Below, one piece after another: positions 8,314-17,259 of a stretch of DNA of 64,000 nucleotides (its first letter is position 1; every line of letters starts with the position of its first letter). Made by a program: the position numbers and the translations under genes. The notes under the pieces were generated by a model. It ran no database searches. It saw only the letters and a program-made list of their open reading frames with translations, and was not told where the DNA came from. Origin of the DNA: Methanosalsum natronophilum (GTDB lineage: Archaea > Halobacteriota > Methanosarcinia > Methanosarcinales > Methanosarcinaceae). The DNA is taken from contig NZ_JANUCS010000005.1 of NCBI RefSeq assembly GCF_024808815.1, forward strand, positions 51,656-115,655, written 5' to 3'.

Positions 8314-9029
8314 TAGATTATGTAGGTCTTATGGCTGATAACTTATTATATCTATTACTGATAGTTGTTGGCGGATTGTTAGTAGCAATTGGTGTACACT
8401 TCGTTCCTGTCGGAGGAGCACCTGCGGCAATGGGACAAGCTACTGGTGTAGGTACTGGTACTGTACAGCTTGCTGCAGGAGCTGGATTGACTGGACTTGT
8501 AACAGCTGCTGCTGTAATGAGAGTTGCAGATGATATGTTGTTGGTTATCGCCTCGGGTATGGTCGGTGCGATGATCATGATCGGAAGTACAATGCTTGTA
8601 GGTAATTTCATGTACATTTATGGAGTTGGAGTTACACCTGCTTCTGGTAAAGTGAAATATGACCCTATCACCAAAGATAGACAGGACCTATATTTGTCAC
8701 AAGGTACTGAAGGACACGGAGTACCAACATCATGTTATATCAGTGGTATTATTGGTGGAGGACTTGGTGGACTTGGTGGTGCAATGGTCTATTTCGCACT
8801 CCTAAGTGTAACTAATGCTACAACTGCTCTAAACGTGATAGGGCTTGCAAGTATACTTGCTGTAGCGATATTCTTCATCAATGCAGTCATTGCTTCCTAT
8901 AACATTGGAGGTACAACTGAAGGGTTCATTGACCCTAAGTTCAAGAGAGTTCCAAAAGCTATTGTTGCATCAATAGTAGTAACATTCTTGAGTGCTATCA
9001 TGAGTATAATCATAATAGGAGGGATTTAA
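8310..9029 (+). CDS. mtrD: Tetrahydromethanopterin S-methyltransferase subunit D
   Basis: 239-aa integral membrane subunit, Gly/Ala rich with about six hydrophobic segments. The conserved soluble loop SGKVKYDPITKDRQDLYLSQ and GTEGHGVPTSCYISG is typical of MtrD. Together with MtrC and MtrE it forms the Na+-conducting part of the complex. The ATG overlaps the mtrE stop (ATGA), implying translational coupling; mtrC starts one base after its stop codon. Confidence 0.97.
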   Translation: MIDYVGLMADNLLYLLLIVVGGLLVAIGVHFVPVGGAPAAMGQATGVGTGTVQLAAGAGLTGLVTAAAVMRVADDMLLVIASGMVGAMIMIGSTMLVGNFMYIYGVGVTPASGKVKYDPITKDRQDLYLSQGTEGHGVPTSCYISGIIGGGLGGLGGAMVYFALLSVTNATTALNVIGLASILAVAIFFINAVIASYNIGGTTEGFIDPKFKRVPKAIVASIVVTFLSAIMSIIIIGGI

Positions 9030-9030
9030 T

Positions 9031-9843
9031 ATGGCAGCAGGTGGAGAACCCAAAAAAGTGAAATCCGCTATACCTCCAAAGACAATGATCGCCTTTGGAC
9101 TAATTGGTGGATTGATTGGAGTGTATGCAGGCCATTTCCTATCAGACATGTTTGGACCCGTACTATCGTTCTTCGGTGCACTTGGTGCAATCTGTGCAAT
9201 CGTATGGGGTGCTGATACTGTAAGACGTGTATGTAGTTATGGTATCGGAACTGGTGTACCTTCAATTGGAATGTTAGCAATAGGTATCGGAATTGTTGCG
9301 GCACTGTTTGGTCTAGCAGTTGGAGGAATTGCAGGACCTATTATTGCAGTAATTGTTGCAACAATATTAGGATTGATTATAGGACTCCTTGGAAACAGGT
9401 TAATGAAAATGGGAGTCCCAATTATGGAAACTGCAACTGCTGAGATTGCTGCTGCAGGTACTATTACTATAATAGGTATAAGTACAGCTATGGCAGGTAC
9501 GTTCGAGATTACAGGTATAATTGATAATGTGATAGCAAACGGATTTATTGCAGTAGTGTTCATAGTAGGTGCAATTGCGATATTACATCCATTTAACGCA
9601 AATCTAGGTCCTGACGAAAAGCAAGACCGTACATTATCGGTCGCTTTCATTGATGGTTCAATCGCGATGATTTTAGCAGGTATTGTAGTTGCCGGTGTTA
9701 GCTTGGCTTCAGCTGTACCCGCAATATTGATTGGGTTGGCTATATGGCTTTTCGCGTTTGCTAAATACTTAGGTTATGTTAAACGTGATGCATATAAGGT
9801 AGTTGGTACCGGATTATTGCCTACAGAGGAGGAATTGAGTTGA
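9031..9843 (+). CDS. mtrC: Tetrahydromethanopterin S-methyltransferase subunit C
   Basis: 270 aa, largely hydrophobic, Gly/Ile/Ala rich with about seven spans. The loop LHPFNANLGPDEKQDRTLS is a conserved polar segment of MtrC. It forms the membrane sector with MtrD and MtrE. Its last codons overlap the TTG start of mtrB, and the mtrB ribosome site GAGGAGG lies inside the mtrC 3-prime end. Confidence 0.96.
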   Translation: MAAGGEPKKVKSAIPPKTMIAFGLIGGLIGVYAGHFLSDMFGPVLSFFGALGAICAIVWGADTVRRVCSYGIGTGVPSIGMLAIGIGIVAALFGLAVGGIAGPIIAVIVATILGLIIGLLGNRLMKMGVPIMETATAEIAAAGTITIIGISTAMAGTFEITGIIDNVIANGFIAVVFIVGAIAILHPFNANLGPDEKQDRTLSVAFIDGSIAMILAGIVVAGVSLASAVPAILIGLAIWLFAFAKYLGYVKRDAYKVVGTGLLPTEEELS

Positions 9844-10166
9844 GTATGGTACATATAGCACCGGAAGCACATCTTGTGCTAGATCCTGAGACTTCATTAT
9901 TGGCTGAAGAGAGGCCTGATGTGATTAGTTACTCAATGGATCCTATGATGGTGCAAGTTGATAAACTGGACCTAATCGCAGATGATCTGATCAGTTCATT
10001 GACACCTGACCAAAACCTAGCTTCATCGTATCCAAATAGAGGTCGTGCATCGTATCATGCAGGTCTTGTTAGCAGTGCTGCTTATGGAATACTAGCAGGT
10101 TTTGTATTTACAGGAATACTGGCACTCATTCTGTACATAATGGCCCTTTTTGGAGGAGTGATCTAA
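9840..10166 (+). CDS. mtrB: Tetrahydromethanopterin S-methyltransferase subunit B
   Basis: 108 aa: a soluble N-terminal part (MVHIAPEAHLVLDPETSLLA) and one C-terminal transmembrane helix (FVFTGILALILYIMALFGG). MtrB is a small single-span subunit of the Mtr complex. The start is TTG at 9840, overlapping the mtrC stop as TTGA. SD GGAGG (9828-9832) lies 7 nt from the TTG but 13 nt from the alternative ATG at 9846, so the TTG is preferred. Confidence 0.95.
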   Translation: MSMVHIAPEAHLVLDPETSLLAEERPDVISYSMDPMMVQVDKLDLIADDLISSLTPDQNLASSYPNRGRASYHAGLVSSAAYGILAGFVFTGILALILYIMALFGGVI

Positions 10167-10167
10167 C

Positions 10168-10890
10168 ATGGTAGATAAAAGAGAACCTGCACCTGATTGG
10201 CCAATCCTAAAAGGAGAATATGATGTAGGAAATGTAGAAAACTGTGTAGCAGTAATTACACTTGGATCACATTTACCTGCTCAGCCTTTACTGGATGCTG
10301 GTGCATCAATTACGGGTCCCTGTAAAACAGAGAATCTTGGCCTTGAGAAGGTTGTTGCACACATCAATTCAAATCCAAATATTAGATATCTGCTAATAAC
10401 AGGATCTGAGGTCAAAGGTCATATTACTGGAGATGCATTCCTAAAAATACATCAAAACGGTGTGAAAGAGAATCGAATTGTAGGTGCTATAGGTGCAATA
10501 CCTTATGTAGAGAACCTCACTCCAGAAGCCATTGAAAGGTTCCAGCAACAGGTAGAATGTGTCGAGCTGATAGGTACTGAAGATATATCCGAGATCTCAG
10601 CCAAAATAAAAGAACTTGCTGACAAGGATCCAGGTGCTTTTGATGCTGATCCTATGGTTATCAAAGTTGGAGAAGATGGTGGAGATGAGGATGCAGCTAC
10701 TGGAATTAAACCAATGGCATCTGAGGTCGCGGTCATTCAATCCAGGATCAAGGATATTGATAGAGACATGATCCAAGCCGGTATTATGAATAAATACCAT
10801 TCAGGTATTCATGCCGGTAAGATCGAAGGTATAATGATAGGGCTAATTACATCATTGACATTGCTTGGCCTTTTATTGTTCGGGATGTGA
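10168..10890 (+). CDS. mtrA: Tetrahydromethanopterin S-methyltransferase subunit A (corrinoid protein)
   Basis: 240 aa. MtrA carries the 5-hydroxybenzimidazolyl (or related) cobamide that accepts the methyl group from MtrH and passes it to coenzyme M. The axial His ligand is visible in EVKGHITGDAF at residue 85, matching the characterised His84. The N-terminus WPILKGEYDVGN is typical. A C-terminal helix (IEGIMIGLITSLTLLGLLLF) anchors it to the membrane. Two bases separate it from mtrB. Confidence 0.97.
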   Translation: MVDKREPAPDWPILKGEYDVGNVENCVAVITLGSHLPAQPLLDAGASITGPCKTENLGLEKVVAHINSNPNIRYLLITGSEVKGHITGDAFLKIHQNGVKENRIVGAIGAIPYVENLTPEAIERFQQQVECVELIGTEDISEISAKIKELADKDPGAFDADPMVIKVGEDGGDEDAATGIKPMASEVAVIQSRIKDIDRDMIQAGIMNKYHSGIHAGKIEGIMIGLITSLTLLGLLLFGM

Positions 10891-10895
10891 TTTGA

Positions 10896-11123
10896 ATGAG
10901 TGAAGAAAACCAAGGAAGTGGAGTTCCAACTGTTGTTAAGCCACAAATGGGAACAATAGATAACACTATGAAAAGTATTGAATATCGTGCACAATTGATA
11001 GCACGAAACCAAAAACTAGATTCAGGCGTGGCAGCTGCTGGTATGAAAGGATTTGCAATTGGATTCGTACTTACAGTCTTGTTCGTGCTCATACTTCCAA
11101 TGATAATATGGCAGGTGTTATAA
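10896..11123 (+). CDS. mtrF: Tetrahydromethanopterin S-methyltransferase subunit F
   Basis: 75 aa: soluble N-terminus with [20 protein letters not shown], then [20 protein letters not shown] as a single membrane helix. MtrF shares ancestry with the C-terminal part of MtrA, and the segment [20 protein letters not shown] shows this. It lies between mtrA and mtrG with gaps of only a few bases, in the normal operon position. Confidence 0.95.
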   Translation: MSEENQGSGVPTVVKPQMGTIDNTMKSIEYRAQLIARNQKLDSGVAAAGMKGFAIGFVLTVLFVLILPMIIWQVL

Positions 11124-11124
11124 T

Positions 11125-11352
11125 ATGAGTGATGACGAGAATGTAATTCCAATCTCAGTAGTTGACACTGATGATTATGAGCAAGTAATGAAAAAACTTG
11201 ACCTGATTGATCAGAAGGTCGAGTTCTTCAATAGTGAAGTCGCACAACGTATAGGTAAGAAAATAGGAAGAGATATAGGAATATTGTATGGATTAACTAT
11301 TGGTATCTTAATATTCCTTTTATATATCTCACTGTCATCGATTGTTTATTAA
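11125..11352 (+). CDS. mtrG: Tetrahydromethanopterin S-methyltransferase subunit G
   Basis: 75 aa with the family motif QVMKKLDLIDQKVEFFNSEV, then KKIGRDIGILYGLTIG leading into one C-terminal membrane span. MtrG is a small single-span subunit of the Mtr complex. It starts one base after the mtrF stop codon and is followed by mtrH. Confidence 0.95.
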   Translation: MSDDENVIPISVVDTDDYEQVMKKLDLIDQKVEFFNSEVAQRIGKKIGRDIGILYGLTIGILIFLLYISLSSIVY

Positions 11353-11365
11353 CCGAGGTGTTTTA

Positions 11366-12322
11366 ATGTTTAAGTTTGACAAGAAACAAGAAGTTTATGA
11401 AGTTGGAGGGATCAATTTTGGAGGTCAGCCTGGCCAGTATCCTACTGTATTAGTAGGAACTATGTTCTATGCTAGGCACAAAATAGTTTCTGATGAAGAT
11501 AAAGGTGTCTTCGATAAAGAGGCTGCAGAATCTCTCTGGAAAGCACAGGAAGAAATGGGTGACGTTACAGGAAACCCATATGTGAACCAGATTGTAGGTG
11601 AGACTACAGAAGCAATGAAAAACTACATAGACTGGTTCGTTGAGATCGATGACAAGACACCATTCCTAATAGATTCTTCTGCAGGAGATGTACGAGCATT
11701 CGCTGCAGAGTATGCAACTGAGATAGGTGTTGCTGACAGGGCAATATATAATTCAGTAAATGCAAGTATCCAGGAAGAAGAAACATTAGCTATCACAAAA
11801 AGTGATGTTGAAGCTGCCATAGTTCTAGCATTCAATGCAACCGATCCAACTGTAAAAGGTAAGATCGATATTCTTGAGACCGGCGGTTCCGGGCAAGATA
11901 AGGGAATGTTAGAGGTTGCAAAGGAATGTGGTATCACCAAACCACTGGTAGATGTAGCTGCAACTCCACTTGGTGCAGGAGCAGGTGCAACTATGAGAAG
12001 TATCATCGCCATTAAAGGTAGGCTTGGACTCCCTGTTGGTGGTGGATACCACAACATGGCATCAGCATGGGACTGGATGAAAGCATACAAAAAATCATTT
12101 GAGACCAAGGAAGAGAGAAGAGAAGTCTATTTACCAACAGACATAGGAACTAATCTTGTTGCACAGATATTGAGTTCTAATTTCCAACTCTACGGTCCTA
12201 TTGAGAATGCAAAAACAGTATTCCCTGCAACTGCTATGGTTGACATAATGCTTGCAGAAACAGCAAAAGAACTTAATCTAGAGATATTGGATGAAGGACA
12301 TCCAATAAATAAACTGGTTTGA
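11366..12322 (+). CDS. mtrH: Tetrahydromethanopterin S-methyltransferase subunit H
   Basis: Soluble methyltransferase subunit that moves the methyl group from methyl-H4MPT (or H4SPT) to the cobamide of MtrA. Characteristic features are EVGGINFGGQPGQYPTVLVG at the N-terminus, PFLIDSS and LETGGSGQDKGML, with a TIM-barrel fold related to pterin-binding methyltransferases. The frame opens at a TTG (11342) within mtrG, but SD GAGGTG (11355-11360) precedes ATG 11366, giving 318 aa, the usual length. It is the last gene of the operon. Confidence 0.97.
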   Translation: MFKFDKKQEVYEVGGINFGGQPGQYPTVLVGTMFYARHKIVSDEDKGVFDKEAAESLWKAQEEMGDVTGNPYVNQIVGETTEAMKNYIDWFVEIDDKTPFLIDSSAGDVRAFAAEYATEIGVADRAIYNSVNASIQEEETLAITKSDVEAAIVLAFNATDPTVKGKIDILETGGSGQDKGMLEVAKECGITKPLVDVAATPLGAGAGATMRSIIAIKGRLGLPVGGGYHNMASAWDWMKAYKKSFETKEERREVYLPTDIGTNLVAQILSSNFQLYGPIENAKTVFPATAMVDIMLAETAKELNLEILDEGHPINKLV

Positions 12323-12358
12323 TTTTACAATACCAGTTCTCTTTTTTCTTTTTTTTTC
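12312..12358 (+). terminator. Stem-loop and T-run terminator after mtrH
   Basis: AACTGGT (12312-12318) and ACCAGTT (12332-12338) form a seven-base stem that includes the mtrH stop codon. Directly after it comes a nearly uninterrupted T tract (12339-12357). Archaeal terminators rely mainly on such T runs, so this is a convincing end for the mtr transcript. Confidence 0.75.
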
Positions 12359-12418
12359 ATCCAAATAAATAACTAGTTCTGGAAAAATTAATATTAATGC
12401 CATACATTACCCTATCAT

Positions 12419-12994
12419 ATGACCGATTTTATAATGATATGGGATTCACCAATACTTTTTGAAAAGCTTTTCCAAGAACATGATATGACATGTGATAGAG
12501 TAAATTCAAGTAGTATCAATACACCATTCTTACCCGCATGTAAAGGTATCATCATACCCACAGGTTTTGCTAACCCTGCATACTCAAAAGTATATTCAAA
12601 CATTGAAAAATGTGCTGATAGACTTGAGAAGTTTGTTAAAAATGGCGGTACTCTTGTCGTATATGGACCTACAATAAATGAATATGATTATTGCTGGTTA
12701 CCATACAATTTTAGGTATATCCAGGATCATAAGAGTACATTGTTAGGCAGAGATCTTACTGATGATCAGTTTTCTAAATTGATAATAGAAGAATCAGATG
12801 AACACATAGAATGTGACGGGTATTTTCACAAATCTGACGAATTTGAAGAATGTATCTATAATAATAACGATGAATGTATACTAATAGCTAAAAAACATGG
12901 TAAAGGTACTATCATTTTGACTTCGATCCATGAATTTCCATCACCTAATTTCTTGAAGTGGATAAAAGATACTTCCAGCAAAGTTAAACTTTGA
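12419..12994 (+). CDS. Unknown protein with a glutamine-amidotransferase-like fold pattern
   Basis: 191 aa, ATG 12419. The pattern KGIIIPTGFANPAYSKVY, LEKFVKNGGTLVVYGP and HGKGTIILTSIHEFPSPNF resembles class-I glutamine amidotransferase-like (ThuA/BPL_N-like) folds, where a strand, a nucleophile elbow and a C-terminal His region recur. No clear Cys-His-Glu triad is visible at the expected elbow, so it may be non-catalytic. It follows the mtr operon after a terminator and is therefore probably a separate unit. Function is not known. Confidence 0.6.
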   Translation: MTDFIMIWDSPILFEKLFQEHDMTCDRVNSSSINTPFLPACKGIIIPTGFANPAYSKVYSNIEKCADRLEKFVKNGGTLVVYGPTINEYDYCWLPYNFRYIQDHKSTLLGRDLTDDQFSKLIIEESDEHIECDGYFHKSDEFEECIYNNNDECILIAKKHGKGTIILTSIHEFPSPNFLKWIKDTSSKVKL

Positions 12995-13012
12995 AAAATT
13001 GAATGATTAGAT

Positions 13013-13306
13013 TCACTTTTTTCTAATATTCTCTTTATTATTCCTTAACTTTTCTATCTCATCAAGAGCATCTTTTATCTCAAGAACAAAAAGACCAGTA
13101 CAGGGTTTTATGAACCTAAATACTATAGAATTGTTTCTGATACCTGCCGGTATTTGTTCACTTCCTACCAGAGCAATGTCTCTTATCTTGTACCCTGCTT
13201 TTACATAATAGACCTCATCACAAATATCCATGATAAGATCTTCACATTCTTTCGGTGTTGCATCTTTTAGAAGTATATCATATTTGATATCATTTAAACA
13301 AACCAT
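13013..13306 (-). CDS. Small conserved methanogen-type protein, unknown
   Basis: 97 aa from ATG 13306; a GTG at 13318 would add four residues, but GGTAGTG upstream is spaced for the ATG. Sequence features are KYDILLKDATPKECEDLIMD, GYKIRDIALVGSEQIPAGIR and FIKPCTGLFVLEI. It looks like one of the small methanogen-restricted families found near methanogenesis genes, but I cannot assign the family with confidence. It lies just upstream of purM on the same strand order (purM, transcribed in the same direction, precedes it). Confidence 0.65.
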   Translation of the reverse strand: MVCLNDIKYDILLKDATPKECEDLIMDICDEVYYVKAGYKIRDIALVGSEQIPAGIRNNSIVFRFIKPCTGLFVLEIKDALDEIEKLRNNKENIRKK

Positions 13307-13353
13307 TTTTATTAACACTACCTTTATTTATTGATAAGAAAGCGAGTATCAAC

Positions 13354-14355
13354 TCATTCAAGAGCAAGACCATTTACCATAATTCCTTTTTCACATATAT
13401 GGCCAACAACTTTTCCATCAACGCTCGCTGCAACCTCCTCTGCAAACTGAGGAGATGTTATCAGGACAAAGCCCATGCCCATATTAAATGTTTTATACAT
13501 TTCATGGTCATCAATATTTCCCTCTTTTTGGAGGAATTTAAATATATCACAAGGTTCTATCGGGTCAGAAATATCAAAGCCTAACTCTGTTATTCTTCTA
13601 AGTTTTAATAGGCCACTACCTGTAATGTGTGCAAGTCCGTGTATATCAAAGTCCCTTATCGAATTGAGCACTTCCATATAGATTCTTGTAGGTTCTAACA
13701 GAACCTCTCCAATCGTTTTAGATGTATCGTATGGAAATTTATCATGATATGAATGCTTTGATTCCTCCATTATCTTTCGAACAAGAGTATACCCATTACT
13801 ATGAACACCGCTTGAAGGAATACCTATAATAGAATCACCTATCTCGATGGCATCTCCAGTAATAATATCTTCTTTTTTGACCATTCCAAGACATGCACCT
13901 GCAAGATCAAAACCTTTAATTAGTTCTGGTAAAGTCGCAGTTTCTCCGCCCACAATCGATACTCTGGAAATGTTGGCACCTTTAACCAATCCCTCACCAA
14001 TTTGTTTAGCAAAGTTATCGTCGTGTGCTTCGACTGCCAAATAGTCAACGAAAGCTAGAGGCTCTGCACCAATCGCAAGCAGGTCATTCACATTCATAGC
14101 TATACAATCAATACCAACAGTATCCCATTTTTTCATTTCATTAGCAATAAGGACCTTCGAGCCAACGCCATCTGTAGTCATAGCCAGTGCATAATCACCA
14201 AAATCAATAAGACCAGCATAATGTCCTACATCCATCATAGCAGAGCCAAGTCCATCCTTTCGATAGACGAATTTGCTTGTCAATGCCTTTATAGTAGACT
14301 CTTCTTGCCCAAAATCAACGCCTGATCCTGCATAAGTTAATTTCTTTCTAGTCAA
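13354..14355 (-). CDS. purM: Phosphoribosylformylglycinamidine cyclo-ligase (AIR synthetase)
   Basis: 333 aa. PurM closes the imidazole ring of 5-aminoimidazole ribotide in purine synthesis using ATP. The N-terminus KLTYAGSGVDFGQEE, the glycine-rich TDGVGSKVLIA, the metal-site region IDCIAMNVNDLLAIGAEPLA and SSGVHSNGYTLVRK are all family hallmarks. The start is a TTG at 14355 formed inside the stop codon of the upstream aspartate kinase gene (TTGA overlap), so translation is coupled. Confidence 0.96.
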   Translation of the reverse strand: MTRKKLTYAGSGVDFGQEESTIKALTSKFVYRKDGLGSAMMDVGHYAGLIDFGDYALAMTTDGVGSKVLIANEMKKWDTVGIDCIAMNVNDLLAIGAEPLAFVDYLAVEAHDDNFAKQIGEGLVKGANISRVSIVGGETATLPELIKGFDLAGACLGMVKKEDIITGDAIEIGDSIIGIPSSGVHSNGYTLVRKIMEESKHSYHDKFPYDTSKTIGEVLLEPTRIYMEVLNSIRDFDIHGLAHITGSGLLKLRRITELGFDISDPIEPCDIFKFLQKEGNIDDHEMYKTFNMGMGFVLITSPQFAEEVAASVDGKVVGHICEKGIMVNGLALE

Positions 14356-15764
14356 GTTTCTTTCCTCTCGAATTCAGAATCGAGCTCAAATTCTCGATGA
14401 AGAGCTCTTACAGTTCTTATAGAATCACGTTCATGTATCACAAAAGAAATATTGTGCTGTGAAGAGCCCTGACTGATCATTATCACATTAATGTTCTCGC
14501 ATCCTAATGAATTAAAGACTCTGCCAGCAACTCCCGGAATTCCAGCCATTCCTGCACCAACCACGGCTACAACACTAATATCCTTATCTGACGCAACTCG
14601 TACAAAGTCACGTCCAAATTCTTCTTTAATTACTCTAACAGCCACGTCATGATGTGCTTCATCTACAACAATAGACATGTTAGCTTCTGATGACCCTTGA
14701 CTGATCATAATTATATTTACGCACGCATTTGCAAGGGCAGTGAAAACTCTTGAAGCAGTTCCTATAGCACCGACCATCTCAGCTCCTGAAATATTCACCA
14801 ATGCAACCCTGTCTATAAGTGTTACAGCCTTTACTACATCCTCTATCTGCATTTCATCTGCTACAATGATTGTTCCAACAAATTCAGGATCGAATGTGTT
14901 CTTTACACGTACCGGTATACCACGCCCTATAGCTGGTTCTATTGCACGTGGATGGAGTACTTTAGCCCCAAAATAAGATAATTCCATTGCTTCTTTATAA
15001 GATATTTGGGAAATCGTACGGGCTTCGGGTACTATCTTAGGGTCACTGGTCATAATACCTGCAACTTCTTTCCATAACCATATCTCATCTGCATTTATTG
15101 AAGCAGCTATGATTGAAGCTGTGAAATCAGAACCTCCTCTGCCAAGAGTAGTGATAATACCTTCTTCACTCTCAGCAATAAAACCTGTTACTATTGGAAT
15201 ATAAGAACATATAGTTGGATTGAGTTTATCATATACCCTATCATATGTGTTTTCTATAGGTTTTGCATTACCATATACATCATCTGTAATGATACCAATA
15301 TCCCCACCGGTAAAGTTCATAGAATTAATACCTTTGGAACAAACGGCCCCACTGACAATCGGTGCAGCTAATCTTTCCCCATAAGAAGAAATATAGTCGA
15401 TAGATCTTAAAGTCAACTCACCTAAATAGCAAATACCAATAAGAGCCTTTTCAAGTTCATCTATTCTATCATTAAGTTCTTTTAGAATAGAATCCAGTAT
15501 TTCATTATCATTGATAGCTGTAGTAGCTACTGTATAATGTTTTTCTCTTAAGTATGATATCAGTTCATTGACTTGAAGGGTTTTTCCATTATATGCAACC
15601 GCAGATGCAGTTTCTAACAGTGCATCGGTAACACCTCCTAACGCAGATGTAACTGCAACAACCTCATGACCTTCATCGTGATATTTTTTTAATAGGTCTG
15701 CAACATGCAGTATCTTTTCACCATCAGCTATTGAGGTACCACCAAATTTCATTACCAGTCTCAT
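14352..15764 (-). CDS. lysC: Aspartate kinase
   Basis: 470 aa, first step of the aspartate family (Lys, Thr, Met) pathway. Motifs are VMKFGGTSIAD at the N-terminus, the kinase-domain segment TLGRGGSDFTASIIA, and two C-terminal ACT domains each with the pattern INVIMISQGSS that bind feedback effectors. It overlaps purM by four bases, a pairing of unrelated pathways in one transcript. No homoserine dehydrogenase fusion is present. Confidence 0.95.
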   Translation of the reverse strand: MRLVMKFGGTSIADGEKILHVADLLKKYHDEGHEVVAVTSALGGVTDALLETASAVAYNGKTLQVNELISYLREKHYTVATTAINDNEILDSILKELNDRIDELEKALIGICYLGELTLRSIDYISSYGERLAAPIVSGAVCSKGINSMNFTGGDIGIITDDVYGNAKPIENTYDRVYDKLNPTICSYIPIVTGFIAESEEGIITTLGRGGSDFTASIIAASINADEIWLWKEVAGIMTSDPKIVPEARTISQISYKEAMELSYFGAKVLHPRAIEPAIGRGIPVRVKNTFDPEFVGTIIVADEMQIEDVVKAVTLIDRVALVNISGAEMVGAIGTASRVFTALANACVNIIMISQGSSEANMSIVVDEAHHDVAVRVIKEEFGRDFVRVASDKDISVVAVVGAGMAGIPGVAGRVFNSLGCENINVIMISQGSSQHNISFVIHERDSIRTVRALHREFELDSEFERKET

Positions 15765-15887
15765 ATTAATCTCACATTGCTTAACTTGTGTTAAATATTA
15801 CTACTCTGATTCTAATGATAATATCTTAAAGAAAATAATTAATATAAATATTTTGAAATTAGTGATACCTGTTACAATTTAGACTAA

Positions 15888-17144
15888 TTAACTGATTCTG
15901 AACACATATACTATAAGAGCAGCTATTCCTCCGAATACTAACAGTACTCCAAGAAGTATTAAAGCAAACGGTGGTGTATCTGAAAGGTCGTACCCCTCAT
16001 CCTCTATTTCATCACCATTACCAGTATCCCCAGAATCTGAACTCCAGAATTTCAAGTTATCAAATATAGAGCTGGTATTCTCAGGTATAATCTCATCATC
16101 TAAACTTGGTTCACCTATATCAACTGTCGAATCTACTACAGTTATACTTATTTCTTTAAATGATCGCGTACCATCTGATGCAACTACTTCCAGCTCTATC
16201 TCATGTTCACCTAAATCTAGATCCTCTAATAAGACAGAGTAAGTACCTTGTTGTGGGCTGTTACGTCTATCTATAATATCATTATTCAACGATACTATAG
16301 CTTCCTGTACATCATCATCTCCAATATAATATCTTACTACTGTGATCTCGTCTTGCTTAACTGCACTTTTATCTTGATCACTTAAGAACAGGTCAATATC
16401 CTTATCACCCACCAAATATTCTCTTTGAGAGATTTGTTCAAAGAAAACAACTTCTGAATGGGTACTAACAAAAGAATTCACGGGTCGTGCAGTGAAAATT
16501 GTCATTGGTTGACCATCTATTTCTCTATTATAGTAGAAAATATCTCCAATCTCAATCTCATCATCAATGAGAGAAAAATCGTTCCTCATCAATCTCAAAC
16601 TAACTTTATCCTTTGAATTGCGATCAATATCAAGTACTTCAAGTGCATATCCTTCCTCCAATTCTAGAGATTCTCCAACTCTTACACTTTTGGATTCGTC
16701 TACCAATAAGAACTCATCAATGTCATACCTCACATCAAGATATTGTTCAATTTTGAATTTGACTCGGTTAGAATCACTTCGTTCTATATATTCAAGAGGT
16801 GTGATACTTAAAAGTAAGTAATCAGTTTCATTATCCTCATCATCATCGTCTTCTATCGTGATAATGTATTCAATAGGCGAGTCATTTCGTGCAATATTGT
16901 CATCTAGATCATCAACCTCATGATCATCATGATAAATTTCAATAAATGATGATGGTCCACTTTTGCCTATATCAACAATTTTGATAGAGTATCCCTGTTC
17001 TAAATGGACAGTTTGTCCAGCTTCAATCTCACTCTCAGAATAATGAACCAGAGCATTTTTTTCATATCCTGCAGCTGTACAAGATACTGAAAAGATAAAT
17101 ACCAAGCATAAGACAAGTAGAATTAACAGTTTAGAGTTTTTCAT
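15888..17144 (-). CDS. Secreted, very acidic, C-terminally anchored surface protein
   Basis: 418 aa from ATG 17144, preceded by GTGGT; an upstream ATG at 17183 lacks a ribosome site. It has an N-terminal signal (LLILLVLCLVFIFSVSC), then two related modules each opening with GQTVHLEQGYSIKIVDI or GESLELEEGYALEVLDIDRN. These recall half-units of methanosarcinal S-layer (DUF1608-type) domains. A beta-sandwich-like segment follows, then an acidic linker and one C-terminal membrane helix (FALILLGVLLVFGGIAALIV). It is probably an envelope protein facing outside. Asp and Glu are extremely abundant, consistent with a saline habitat. Confidence 0.7.
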   Translation of the reverse strand: MKNSKLLILLVLCLVFIFSVSCTAAGYEKNALVHYSESEIEAGQTVHLEQGYSIKIVDIGKSGPSSFIEIYHDDHEVDDLDDNIARNDSPIEYIITIEDDDDEDNETDYLLLSITPLEYIERSDSNRVKFKIEQYLDVRYDIDEFLLVDESKSVRVGESLELEEGYALEVLDIDRNSKDKVSLRLMRNDFSLIDDEIEIGDIFYYNREIDGQPMTIFTARPVNSFVSTHSEVVFFEQISQREYLVGDKDIDLFLSDQDKSAVKQDEITVVRYYIGDDDVQEAIVSLNNDIIDRRNSPQQGTYSVLLEDLDLGEHEIELEVVASDGTRSFKEISITVVDSTVDIGEPSLDDEIIPENTSSIFDNLKFWSSDSGDTGNGDEIEDEGYDLSDTPPFALILLGVLLVFGGIAALIVYVFRIS

Positions 17145-17259
17145 AGGACCACTTTTTGAGTATTTTAGAGAAAGTTTTTTCATACGTTACAAGTTTTAAT
17201 ATGTTGTTATATTATTTTACTTGTGTTTAATTGATCATATTTGATTTAAAGGTGACCTC

